43,840 nt of DNA, from NCBI GenBank assembly GCA_025352625.1, contig JANXSR010000359.1, forward strand, positions 1-43,840, given 5' to 3'. The position numbers were made by a program, and so were the translations under genes. The notes below the pieces were generated by a model. The model saw only the letters and a list, made by a program, of their open reading frames with translations. It searched no databases and was not told the DNA's origin. Positions 16,539-24,351 of the stretch are shown piece after piece; position 1 is the stretch's first letter, and the number at the start of each line of letters is the position of its first letter. Source of the DNA: Ferruginibacter sp. GTDB lineage: Bacteria > Bacteroidota > Bacteroidia > Chitinophagales > Chitinophagaceae.

Positions 16539-17309
16539 ATGGAAAAGAATAAAAATGTAAATAACAACGAAGGCAGCAGAGTAGCCGGCGGTATAATACT
16601 GGTAGGCGTAGGTGCCTTTTTATTATTACGCAACATGGGCTTTGAGCTGCCCGACTGGCTTTTCTCCTGGCCAATGATATTGATACTGGTGGGTATTTAC
16701 TCCGGCTTTAAACACAATTTCAAAAACAATTCGTGGATTATTATAATGGCTGTAGGTGGCTTTTTTTTGGTAACCGAATTCATCCCCCACCTCGGTCTTG
16801 AACCGTTGTTTTGGCCACTCGTTATTATCGGCATAGGCTTGTTGTTTATCCTCAGGCCCCGCAAAAGAGATTGGCTGAATTTTAAAACGGACAATGATTA
16901 CAACAAATGGAAAAATGTTCCCGGCACCGGATTTCAAACAAGTGCTGCTGATGTGCCACCAGACAGCACCGACTACCTGCTGGTACGATCCGTATTTAGT
17001 GGTGTTGTAAAAAATGTAGTATCGAAAAATTTTCAGGGTGGCCGCATATCCTGTGTGTTTGGCGGTGCAGAAATTGACATGAGCCAGGCCGATATCAATG
17101 GCACGGTGGTGTTGAAATTAGAAGCCGTATTTGGTGGAATAAAATTAGTGCTGCCTCCACACTGGGCAGTTCAAAATGAAATAGAAGGCGTATTTCATGG
17201 GGTTGATGACAAAAGAAGATTCAATCCTGATGCATCTATTAACCCGGGTAAAATACTTATCCTAAAAGGTTCTGCAGTATTTGGCGGCATAGAAATCAGA
17301 AGCTATTAA
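16539..17309 (+). CDS. LiaF-like membrane protein (LiaI/LiaF-TM plus cell-wall-active antibiotic response domain)
   Basis: A 256-residue protein with four hydrophobic segments in the first half (GGIILVGVGAFLLLRNMGF, WPMILILVGIYSGF, IIIMAVGGFFLVTEF, WPLVIIGIGLLFIL). A C-terminal beta-rich domain with repeated FGG units follows (CVFGGAEIDMSQA, AVFGGIKLVLPPHW, AVFGGIEIRSY). This is the layout of LiaF-type proteins, which restrain a cell-envelope two-component system in Firmicutes. Its position ahead of a kinase and response regulator supports a similar sensing role at the inner membrane. That role is inferred. Confidence 0.82.
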   Translation: MEKNKNVNNNEGSRVAGGIILVGVGAFLLLRNMGFELPDWLFSWPMILILVGIYSGFKHNFKNNSWIIIMAVGGFFLVTEFIPHLGLEPLFWPLVIIGIGLLFILRPRKRDWLNFKTDNDYNKWKNVPGTGFQTSAADVPPDSTDYLLVRSVFSGVVKNVVSKNFQGGRISCVFGGAEIDMSQADINGTVVLKLEAVFGGIKLVLPPHWAVQNEIEGVFHGVDDKRRFNPDASINPGKILILKGSAVFGGIEIRSY

Positions 17310-17382
17310 TGCAGTTATGAGTTGGAAGGCCGTAAGATTTCAAGTAGCGATACAACTCACCAAAGTATAACACTACAATCAC

Positions 17383-17409
17383 TCATAAATCATCATTCAT
17401 AATTCATAA
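17383..17409. repeat. Triple TCATAA motif cluster
   Basis: TCATAA occurs at 17383, 17397 and 17404, and an inverted AGTTATGA lies at 17313, in the gap between the LiaF-like and DUF4288 genes. It could be a remnant of an interspersed repeat. No function is known. Confidence 0.25.
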
Positions 17410-17439
17410 CTATTTACACACTTAAAAATTAAAAAGCTC

Positions 17440-17817
17440 ATGAAATGGTTCCTTGCAAAACTGGTCTACCGGATCGTTTGCGGCCACGGCAATCACACTG
17501 CACAGTTTGATGAACAGCTCAGGTTGATTTATGCAGAAGATGAACTACATGCCTTTCACAAAGCAAGATTATTGGGCGAAGGCGATTCTTTAAAAGAGGA
17601 AATAGAAAGCCTGGTAAACCTGCGGTGGAAATTTATAGACGTAACCGAATTGCATTTACTGGCCTGCGATACAGATGGTGCAGAAACTTATTCCATGATA
17701 AGAGAAGAAGCCGATGCCAATTTGTACATTCGCAGTATTCAACAAACGGGCACCCAATTATTACAACGCTGCCTGCAGCAGTTCACAACAATAAACTGTA
17801 GTACTATTGGCACTTAA
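17440..17817 (+). CDS. DUF4288 domain protein
   Basis: A 125-residue protein. The N-terminal part (WFLAKLVYRIVCG, HTAQFDEQLRLIYAEDELHA, then WKFIDVTELHLL) matches the DUF4288 domain, a small beta-rich domain of unknown function. It ends in a variable tail. The gene lies between the LiaF-like protein and the sensor kinase, and its stop overlaps the kinase start by 11 bases, so it is probably part of the signalling operon. No signal peptide or membrane segment is present. Confidence 0.75.
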   Translation: MKWFLAKLVYRIVCGHGNHTAQFDEQLRLIYAEDELHAFHKARLLGEGDSLKEEIESLVNLRWKFIDVTELHLLACDTDGAETYSMIREEADANLYIRSIQQTGTQLLQRCLQQFTTINCSTIGT

Positions 17818-18874
17818 TATTTCACCAAACCGCAAAGTAACGTTCATCTTCTTTACCAGTTTCATCGCCTGGTTTGGTATATGGAGCGTATTGCAAATAA
17901 AAGTGCTGCAGGATTTTGGTATTGCCACATCAAGGGCAATTACAGATGCTGTTATCAGCAACCTGTTGCTGGAAGCCGTCTGTTTACTTGTAATCAACAA
18001 CATGCGTTACTATTTACCCAAGAAGGAAAAGTACTGGTACGTATTCATCATCAGCATTGCACTCAGCTCTTTGTGGCTATTGGTATTGAGGGTAAGTTTA
18101 TGGGCAATTTTTAAAAATGATACAGCATATATGTATTCATTGTCACAAACATCTATCATTCGTTATGCCATTGCTTTTTTACTTATTGGATGCTGTACGG
18201 TGTTGAGTTTGCTCTGGTACACACAAAAAGATCAGCAGGCAGATACCGAACGCAAGCAGGATATGGAGCGGCTTGCAAAAGAAGCAGAATTAAACAAACT
18301 GCGGCAACAACTACAACCCCATTTTTTATTCAATAGTTTAAATTCCATCAGTGCCCTAACCGGCAGCCAGCCAGAAAAAGCACGGCACATGATACAACAG
18401 TTGAGTGATTTTTTACGCGGCACCTTAAAAAAAGAAGAACAGCAATGGACCAGTTTTGAAGAGGAATTGCAATACCTGCAATTGTACCTCGATATTGAAA
18501 AAGTACGCTTTGGCTATCGCCTGCAAACACAAATTGAAACAGAAGAAGCTACACTGCAAATGCACCTGCCTTCCATGCTGCTGCAACCCCTGGTAGAAAA
18601 TGCCATCAAGTTTGGCCTTTATGATACCATCGGCGAAGTAACCATTTTCATCAAAGCAAAAAATGTAAACGGGCTGCTGGAAGTGAGTGTGCAAAACCCT
18701 TATGACGAAACTACTTCTATGCCGGTAAAGGGAACGGGCTTTGGTGTATCCTCCATCAGGCGAAGGTTATTTTTATTATTTTCCCGACACGACCTGTTAC
18801 AAATAAAAAAAGAAGCACAGCAATTTATAACCATCATCAGCATACCGCAACAGCATGAAAGCAATAATAATTGA
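17807..18874 (+). CDS. LytS-type sensor histidine kinase
   Basis: A 355-residue membrane kinase of the LytS/YehU (HPK7, His_kinase) class. Four hydrophobic segments lie in the first 140 residues and a short coiled linker in 142-168. The phosphoacceptor histidine is H172 in LQPHFLFNSLNSISAL. The ATP-binding domain shows the N box PLVENAIKFGL and the glycine motif GTGFGVSSIRRRL. The reading frame must start at a TTG (17807), inside the end of the DUF4288 gene, since no ATG precedes the first helix. Its stop overlaps the regulator start by 20 bases. Confidence 0.88.
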   Translation: MALNISPNRKVTFIFFTSFIAWFGIWSVLQIKVLQDFGIATSRAITDAVISNLLLEAVCLLVINNMRYYLPKKEKYWYVFIISIALSSLWLLVLRVSLWAIFKNDTAYMYSLSQTSIIRYAIAFLLIGCCTVLSLLWYTQKDQQADTERKQDMERLAKEAELNKLRQQLQPHFLFNSLNSISALTGSQPEKARHMIQQLSDFLRGTLKKEEQQWTSFEEELQYLQLYLDIEKVRFGYRLQTQIETEEATLQMHLPSMLLQPLVENAIKFGLYDTIGEVTIFIKAKNVNGLLEVSVQNPYDETTSMPVKGTGFGVSSIRRRLFLLFSRHDLLQIKKEAQQFITIISIPQQHESNNN

Positions 18875-19580
18875 CGACGAACCATTGGCAAGAATGATGG
18901 TAAAAGAGTACCTGCAATCCTATCCACATATTACGGTAGTGGAAGAATGCAATGATGGTTTCGAAGGAATGAAAGCCATTCAACATCACCAACCGGATCT
19001 TATTTTTCTCGACATACAGATGCCCAAAATAAATGGTTTCGAAATGCTGGAGTTAATTGATAATCCGCCGCAGGTTATTTTCACCACCGCATTTGATGAA
19101 TATGCCATCAAAGCTTTTGATGCGCATGCTGCTGACTACCTGTTAAAACCTTTCAGCAAAGAACGGTTCGACAAAGCCATGCAGAAACTGCAACAGCAAC
19201 GCACAAACGCAGCACAGGCCGTGGTAGAAACAGCCCTGCAAACAACCACAACCAACAACCGCATTGTGGTAAAAGACAATGGTAAAATAAAGATCATTCC
19301 CATTGCGCAGTTGCAGTACCTGGAAGCTGCTGATGACTATGTAAAGATCATCACCGCCGAAGGCTGTTTTTTAAAAAAGAAAACCATGCAATATTTTGAA
19401 GACAGTTTACCACCGCAGGAATTTATCCGCATCCATCGCTCCTATATCATCAATGCAGCACTTATTACCCGTATTGATCTGCATGAAAAAGACAGTCATC
19501 TTGCCTTGCTAACCACCGGCGTACGCCTGCCTGTAAGTAAAGCGGGTTATGCTAAATTAAAGGAGGTGTTGGGAATATAA
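18855..19580 (+). CDS. LytTR-family response regulator
   Basis: A 241-residue response regulator. The receiver domain has the acid pocket D7-D8, the phosphoacceptor D53 (IFLDIQMPK) and the lysine of LLKPFSKERF. The C-terminal LytTR DNA-binding domain runs over about residues 137-240 (VVKDNGKIKIIPIAQLQYLE, then FIRIHRSYIINAALI and LPVSKAGYAKL). It probably acts with the overlapping LytS-type kinase gene to control envelope genes, likely including its own operon. Typical LytTR sites (imperfect direct repeats) were not identified here. Confidence 0.9.
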   Translation: MKAIIIDDEPLARMMVKEYLQSYPHITVVEECNDGFEGMKAIQHHQPDLIFLDIQMPKINGFEMLELIDNPPQVIFTTAFDEYAIKAFDAHAADYLLKPFSKERFDKAMQKLQQQRTNAAQAVVETALQTTTTNNRIVVKDNGKIKIIPIAQLQYLEAADDYVKIITAEGCFLKKKTMQYFEDSLPPQEFIRIHRSYIINAALITRIDLHEKDSHLALLTTGVRLPVSKAGYAKLKEVLGI

Positions 19581-19621
19581 TTTTTATATTTCTTTTTAGC
19601 CAGCAGTTGTTTTTTAATTAA

Positions 19622-19665
19622 GCATCGTTGCGTCGCACACTTATGCGGCATAACTTTTGGAAGCT
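19622..19665. repeat. Diverged interspersed repeat, copy 2
   Basis: It begins GCATCGTTGCGTCGC and ends in TGGAAGCT, resembling copy 1 at 12866-12921 (14 of 15 bases at the start). It is in the gap after the response regulator gene. Function is unknown. Confidence 0.35.
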
Positions 19666-19842
19666 TTTATTGAAGCGTATGCATATTTTGCTTAATTTAA
19701 ATTGCAGGTTCTAAAATCTAAGTATTCATAATTGTTGTTTAAAAAAGGTGATGTAGCCCCAACTATAACTGAGAATTACTACTCCTTAAATTAGTAAACA
19801 TAAAAACAACTTAGTAAGTTAAACAAGCAACCACACTATAAA

Positions 19843-20421
19843 ATGAAAATCCTTCAAATATTTATCTTATTGTTTTGCTCAACTATTGCTGTTTGCCAAA
19901 CTTCCCTACCAGCTACAACACATGCCCAAAAACCAATTCAATCAACTGATAGTATTTTGTCTACGTTACAAATGGAACAAATGATTAACAGTAATTATGC
20001 AAGATCGCTGGACACTTTATATTTTCATGTAGAAGGCTGTACCGTAATGAACGCCTACACCGGCAATGCAGGTTTTGTTTTAGTGTTAGACAATAAATCC
20101 TGGGCAGCAACATACAGGGTTGACAGTATGGTTTTGTATGATTTTGGCAATGGTAGAATTCCGCAAGCCATCATAAAAAAAATCAACTCGATAAAATTAG
20201 GGAATGCCACTGAACCAATCGGCAACAATCAAATATCTGCTACGGAAAAGTGCAATATTCCGGCAGAGTTAAAGAAAACTTATGGCAGAAAAATAACAGG
20301 ACTTTCTATTGGCAACAATACTTTCAACTTTGCATTTGAAAAAAATATGGAACTGGAATTTCTTTTGATAAATGATAAAAAGAATAAACCAGCCATCAGA
20401 GTTTTTTGGGAGCAATGGTAA
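19843..20421 (+). CDS. Secreted protein of unknown function
   Basis: A 192-residue protein with a clear signal peptide (MKILQIFILLFCSTIAVCQ). I recognise no family. The middle holds a strand-rich region (LYFHVEGCTVMNAY, AGFVLVLDNKSWAATYRV) and a basic segment (AELKKTYGRKITGLSIG), and the end is FEKNMELEFLL followed by a polar tail. Two cysteines (in EGCTV and EKCNI) could form a disulphide outside the cytoplasm. It stands alone after the signalling operon. Confidence 0.55.
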   Translation: MKILQIFILLFCSTIAVCQTSLPATTHAQKPIQSTDSILSTLQMEQMINSNYARSLDTLYFHVEGCTVMNAYTGNAGFVLVLDNKSWAATYRVDSMVLYDFGNGRIPQAIIKKINSIKLGNATEPIGNNQISATEKCNIPAELKKTYGRKITGLSIGNNTFNFAFEKNMELEFLLINDKKNKPAIRVFWEQW

Positions 20422-20585
20422 TATATAATCAGGATTAGAAACTTCCTGTTTCCTTAAACTCAACTATTACAGGAACGAATTATTCAGCAGATGTAAAAAC
20501 TAAAAGAGTAAAAACTGACACAATACGCAGGTAGCATTTCGCTACAACATAACAACGCATACTGTGCCAGTTAAAACAACTGAAT

Positions 20586-20912
20586 TCAGTTAGCAAGCAC
20601 AGTAGGTTTTACATTTGCAGCTTCTGCTATCTTGTTCCTGCCTACAGCCCTCGCCTCCTCATCATCCAAAACAACTACTGTTTGAAGATCCAGCACATTG
20701 TTCCAGTTAAGGGCCCAGCTTGCTACTGCCTGTGCATCGTCACATTCACAAATAGCCACTCCAGAAAACTGGCTAAGGTCATGCCAGCGGCCAATCAACT
20801 TAATCTTTTCGCCCATGTCTTTTTTGTCGTCCTCAGCAGTCATTTGTGAAAAAGCATTAAAAACAGCTTGTCTTTTGTCGGCGTGTGTACGCCATGATAC
20901 CATAAACTTCAT
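20586..20912 (-). CDS. DUF3303 domain protein
   Basis: A 108-residue protein matching the DUF3303 family: a ferredoxin-like small domain starting MKFMVSWRTHADKRQAV, with IKLIGRWHDLSQFSGVAICE in the middle and WNNVLDLQTVVVLDDEEA near the end. Function is unknown, and related dimeric alpha-beta barrel proteins act as small monooxygenases or ligand binders. Cytoplasmic. No operon partner. Confidence 0.8.
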   Translation of the reverse strand: MKFMVSWRTHADKRQAVFNAFSQMTAEDDKKDMGEKIKLIGRWHDLSQFSGVAICECDDAQAVASWALNWNNVLDLQTVVVLDDEEARAVGRNKIAEAANVKPTVLAN

Positions 20913-21131
20913 ACTTACCTCCTTTTGTTTTAAAGATGAAAAAAGTGAAGAAATGAGTATCTAATTTAATTGAAAAAAAGCAGGAAACAAAGCTATGCCT
21001 GTGAATTATTTTCAAGATTATCCCACATATAATAGCACAAATTAATTACCGGTTACTAAAACAGGACCATCAATTTAAAGGTAAGTATACCAATCACGTT
21101 TTTTTAACTTTTGTATGCTTAATTTTATTGC

Positions 21132-22097
21132 ATGATACAGACAGTGAAAAAAGCGATGTTTCTTTTATTGGTATTGATTAATACACATGCCATTGCACAA
21201 AAAAATAACGAAGATTTTAAAGTAGTGGATGAGTATGTAAAATCATTGGGCACCTTAGATACATTGAACATGGGTACCATCAGCTATATCGTTACCAAAA
21301 AATTTCCTGACAATAAAGATAAGGTAAGGGCCATTTTTGACTGGATAGCTTACAACATCAGTTTTGATTGCAAAGGAGCAAGGGTGAATGGCAATGAAAA
21401 AAATAATTCGGAGGATGTATTAAAGAAAAGAAAAGCCACTTCATCTGGCTACGCCGCATTGTTTCAGGATATGTGCAGTGTTGTTAAAATCAGGTGCCTT
21501 ACGGTGGATGGATATTTTAAAAATAATGTAGAGCAGATTAATCAAAAGCCAGATGATTTTAACCATACCTGGGATGTTATTCAGTTGGGTGAAAGTCCGG
21601 AAACCTGGTTTTATGTTGACCCTACATTGGGCAGTGGTTTTACGGATGATAAAGTAACCGTCTTCACAAAAGCTTATAACGATGCTTATTTTTTTGCTGA
21701 CAGAACTATTTTTAATTACCAGCATTTACCTGATAACCATGCATGGCTACTGGGACCTGGAACTAAAAGCACGGGTAACTTTTTTTCCCTCCCGTTGGTT
21801 AAAAATGCAGCCTACGAATTTGGCATCAGTAATTTTTCGCCTGCCGATGGTTTTATAAAAACTACTATTAAAAAGGCTGTATCTTTTAGCTTTAAAGCAT
21901 CCGGCAGTTCAGCAATAGATATTGTTGCACTGGCAATTGGAGAAGATAAAAAGAAGAAAATAAAAACAGTAGACTATACATTTAGCGGAGGAGTTATAAG
22001 ATTTAGTTACAAATTTGAAGAAGAAAATAGCTACCCCGTTACAGTGCTGATAAACAACAAACCTGTATTAGGCTACCTGGTAGAAGCCAACGAATAA
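21132..22097 (+). CDS. Secreted transglutaminase-like protein lacking the catalytic cysteine
   Basis: A 321-residue exported protein (signal MIQTVKKAMFLLLVLINTHA) with a transglutaminase-like core at about 65-170. The family triad is partly present: H145 in FNHTWDVI and D163 in WFYVDPTLGSG. The position of the catalytic Cys, usually in a VCEGY-like motif, reads TSSGY (S104). The C-terminal third is a beta-rich domain. Without the cysteine it is unlikely to work as a thiol enzyme, so it may be a binding or scaffold protein, or use serine. It is followed 29 bases later by the GH36-like gene. Confidence 0.72.
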   Translation: MIQTVKKAMFLLLVLINTHAIAQKNNEDFKVVDEYVKSLGTLDTLNMGTISYIVTKKFPDNKDKVRAIFDWIAYNISFDCKGARVNGNEKNNSEDVLKKRKATSSGYAALFQDMCSVVKIRCLTVDGYFKNNVEQINQKPDDFNHTWDVIQLGESPETWFYVDPTLGSGFTDDKVTVFTKAYNDAYFFADRTIFNYQHLPDNHAWLLGPGTKSTGNFFSLPLVKNAAYEFGISNFSPADGFIKTTIKKAVSFSFKASGSSAIDIVALAIGEDKKKKIKTVDYTFSGGVIRFSYKFEEENSYPVTVLINNKPVLGYLVEANE

Positions 22098-22126
22098 ATT
22101 ATACTCACTAACAACTAACATAACAA

Positions 22127-24331
22127 ATGACAAAAACTTTACGCTTATTTTTTTTATTTGCTGCAATCCTTTCATTTCAATTTTCTTTTTCTCAACAACC
22201 ACCTATTGCTAACTGGAATAAGCAATATGAAAGTTTAACCAAAACCGATTGGTTAATAAAATCCACTGATGCAACTGCAAGGTTTTTTAGCAGTACAGAT
22301 AAAAAGGATATTATTTTGTACAACGGTCTTGTAAAACGAACCTTTCGTTTATCTCCCAACGTGGTTTGTACCGATTACAAAAATATGGTTACCGGCCAGC
22401 AATTGTTACGGGCTGTAATGCCTGAGGCAATTGTAAACATCAATGGCAAAGAATACAATGTGGGTGGCTTGTATGGCCAAAAAGAAAAAGCGTACCTGTT
22501 GCCTGAATGGCTGGATACATTTACAAAAGGAGCAACTGATTTTCAGTTTGCTACTTATACCATCAGTGAATTAAAGCCTTTTATAAACTGGAAAGTTGCT
22601 AACTGGTGGGCATCTAATAAAAAACAACCTGCCGGAAAAGTGTTGAGTTTTTTATACATAAATAAGCTGCCGGAATTAAAAGATGTTTTGATACAGGTGC
22701 ACTACGCATTGTACGACAACCTGCCATTGATTACCAAATGGGTAACCATTGAAAATAAAGGGGCAACCCCTGTAAAAATCGGAAGGTTAAAAAATGAATT
22801 ATTGGCCGTTGTAGAGGAAGAAAGTGCGGTGGTAGGCAGTGCTGACAAAATGAAGAAGCAACAGGGTATTTACATAGAAACAAATTATGCTTTCAATAAT
22901 GCCATGCGTTACGAAATCAGCGACCAAACCCTGCATTGGAAGATTGACTCCACCTATACCTCTCAGGTTAACTACGATTACAACACCCCTTGTATATTGG
23001 AAGTATATCCCGATAAAGTTTCGGGCATTCAATTACAACAGGGTGCAATCTTTACATCCGTTCGAAGTTTTGAACTGCTGATGGATAGTTACGACAGGGA
23101 AAGAAGAGGATTGGCTATCAGGAAAATGTACACCAACATTGCACCGTGGACAACGGCCAATCCAATCTTCATGCATCTTGTTAGCAAGAATGATACTGAA
23201 GTAAAAAATGCAATTGATCAATGTGCTGCCACCGGCTATGAGGCTGTGATACTAAGTTTTGGCAGCCATTTAAACATGGAAGACTCCTCTGCCTCCAATA
23301 TTACAAACTGGAAAGTACTGACTGATTATGCACATAAAAAACATATTAAAATCGGCGGCTATTCTTTATTTAGTTCACGCCGCATCAGTGATGAAGATGA
23401 TGTGATCAATGCCAGCACCGGTAAGCCGGGTGGCGCTTTTTTTGGCAATGCCCCCTGTTTTGGAAGCAAATGGGGACTGGCCTACCGCGATAAAATAAAA
23501 TATTTTTTTATACAAACCGGTTTTGATATCTGGGAGAATGATGGCCCCTACCCGGGTGATGTTTGTGCTTCAACAACACATCCGGGCCACAAAGGTTTAG
23601 ATGATAGCCAATGGCGGCAAATGGAAATTCAAAAAGAATTATACCGTTGGCTTAATGAACGGGGCATTTATATTAATGCACCCGACTGGTATTTTTTAGA
23701 CGGAACAAACAAGATAGCTATCGGTTACCGGGAAGTAAATTTTTCATTACCAAGAGAAAATCAAAAATTACTTAACCGGCAAAATATTTTTGATGGAACC
23801 TGGGAAAAAACACCCGGCATGAGTTGGGGATTTGTACCGCTAACACATTACCAGGGAGGTGGCCCCGAAGCAGTACTGGAACCGCTTTCTGAGCATCTTA
23901 CAGATTACAAACAACTGATGATGCAATACTATGGTGCAGGTGTGCAGGCCTGTTACCGTGGCCCGAGATTGTATGACACAGACACCACCAAACAAACGGT
24001 GATTAATGTAATTAACTGGTATAAAAAATATCGCACTATTCTTAACTCTGACATTATTCATTTACGCCGTGCTGATGGCAGAGACTGGGATGGCATATTA
24101 CATGTTAACCCTCAATTAAAAACAAAGGGATTGCTGATGTTGTACAATCCGCTTAAAGAAAAAATTACCCGTACTATTAAAGTGCCTTTATATTACACAG
24201 GGGCTACAGATATTGTACTAATCAGTGAACAGGATGGCAATAAAGTTCAAAAGAAACTTGATAGAAAATATGAGATTGAACTTACTATAAATATCGGGCC
24301 TGAAAGCTACACCTGGTTTGTGATTGAGTAA
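22127..24331 (+). CDS. Secreted GH36-like (alpha-galactosidase type) glycoside hydrolase
   Basis: A 734-residue protein with a signal peptide (MTKTLRLFFLFAAILSFQFS). An N-terminal beta-sandwich is followed by a TIM barrel with GYEAVILSFGSHLNM, then HIKIGGYSLFSSRRISDED and, near residue 466, FDIWENDGPYPGDVCASTTH. GIYINAPDWYFLDG and MSWGFVPLTHYQGG follow, and a C-terminal beta domain ends SYTWFVIE. The barrel with aspartates in DIWENDGPYPGD and INAPDWYFLDG resembles clan GH-D alpha-galactosidases. The exact family and linkage are uncertain. It lies downstream of the Cys-less transglutaminase-fold gene and may be cotranscribed with it. Confidence 0.7.
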   Translation: MTKTLRLFFLFAAILSFQFSFSQQPPIANWNKQYESLTKTDWLIKSTDATARFFSSTDKKDIILYNGLVKRTFRLSPNVVCTDYKNMVTGQQLLRAVMPEAIVNINGKEYNVGGLYGQKEKAYLLPEWLDTFTKGATDFQFATYTISELKPFINWKVANWWASNKKQPAGKVLSFLYINKLPELKDVLIQVHYALYDNLPLITKWVTIENKGATPVKIGRLKNELLAVVEEESAVVGSADKMKKQQGIYIETNYAFNNAMRYEISDQTLHWKIDSTYTSQVNYDYNTPCILEVYPDKVSGIQLQQGAIFTSVRSFELLMDSYDRERRGLAIRKMYTNIAPWTTANPIFMHLVSKNDTEVKNAIDQCAATGYEAVILSFGSHLNMEDSSASNITNWKVLTDYAHKKHIKIGGYSLFSSRRISDEDDVINASTGKPGGAFFGNAPCFGSKWGLAYRDKIKYFFIQTGFDIWENDGPYPGDVCASTTHPGHKGLDDSQWRQMEIQKELYRWLNERGIYINAPDWYFLDGTNKIAIGYREVNFSLPRENQKLLNRQNIFDGTWEKTPGMSWGFVPLTHYQGGGPEAVLEPLSEHLTDYKQLMMQYYGAGVQACYRGPRLYDTDTTKQTVINVINWYKKYRTILNSDIIHLRRADGRDWDGILHVNPQLKTKGLLMLYNPLKEKITRTIKVPLYYTGATDIVLISEQDGNKVQKKLDRKYEIELTINIGPESYTWFVIE

Positions 24332-24351
24332 ACCCAATTTTCATGTTATCC

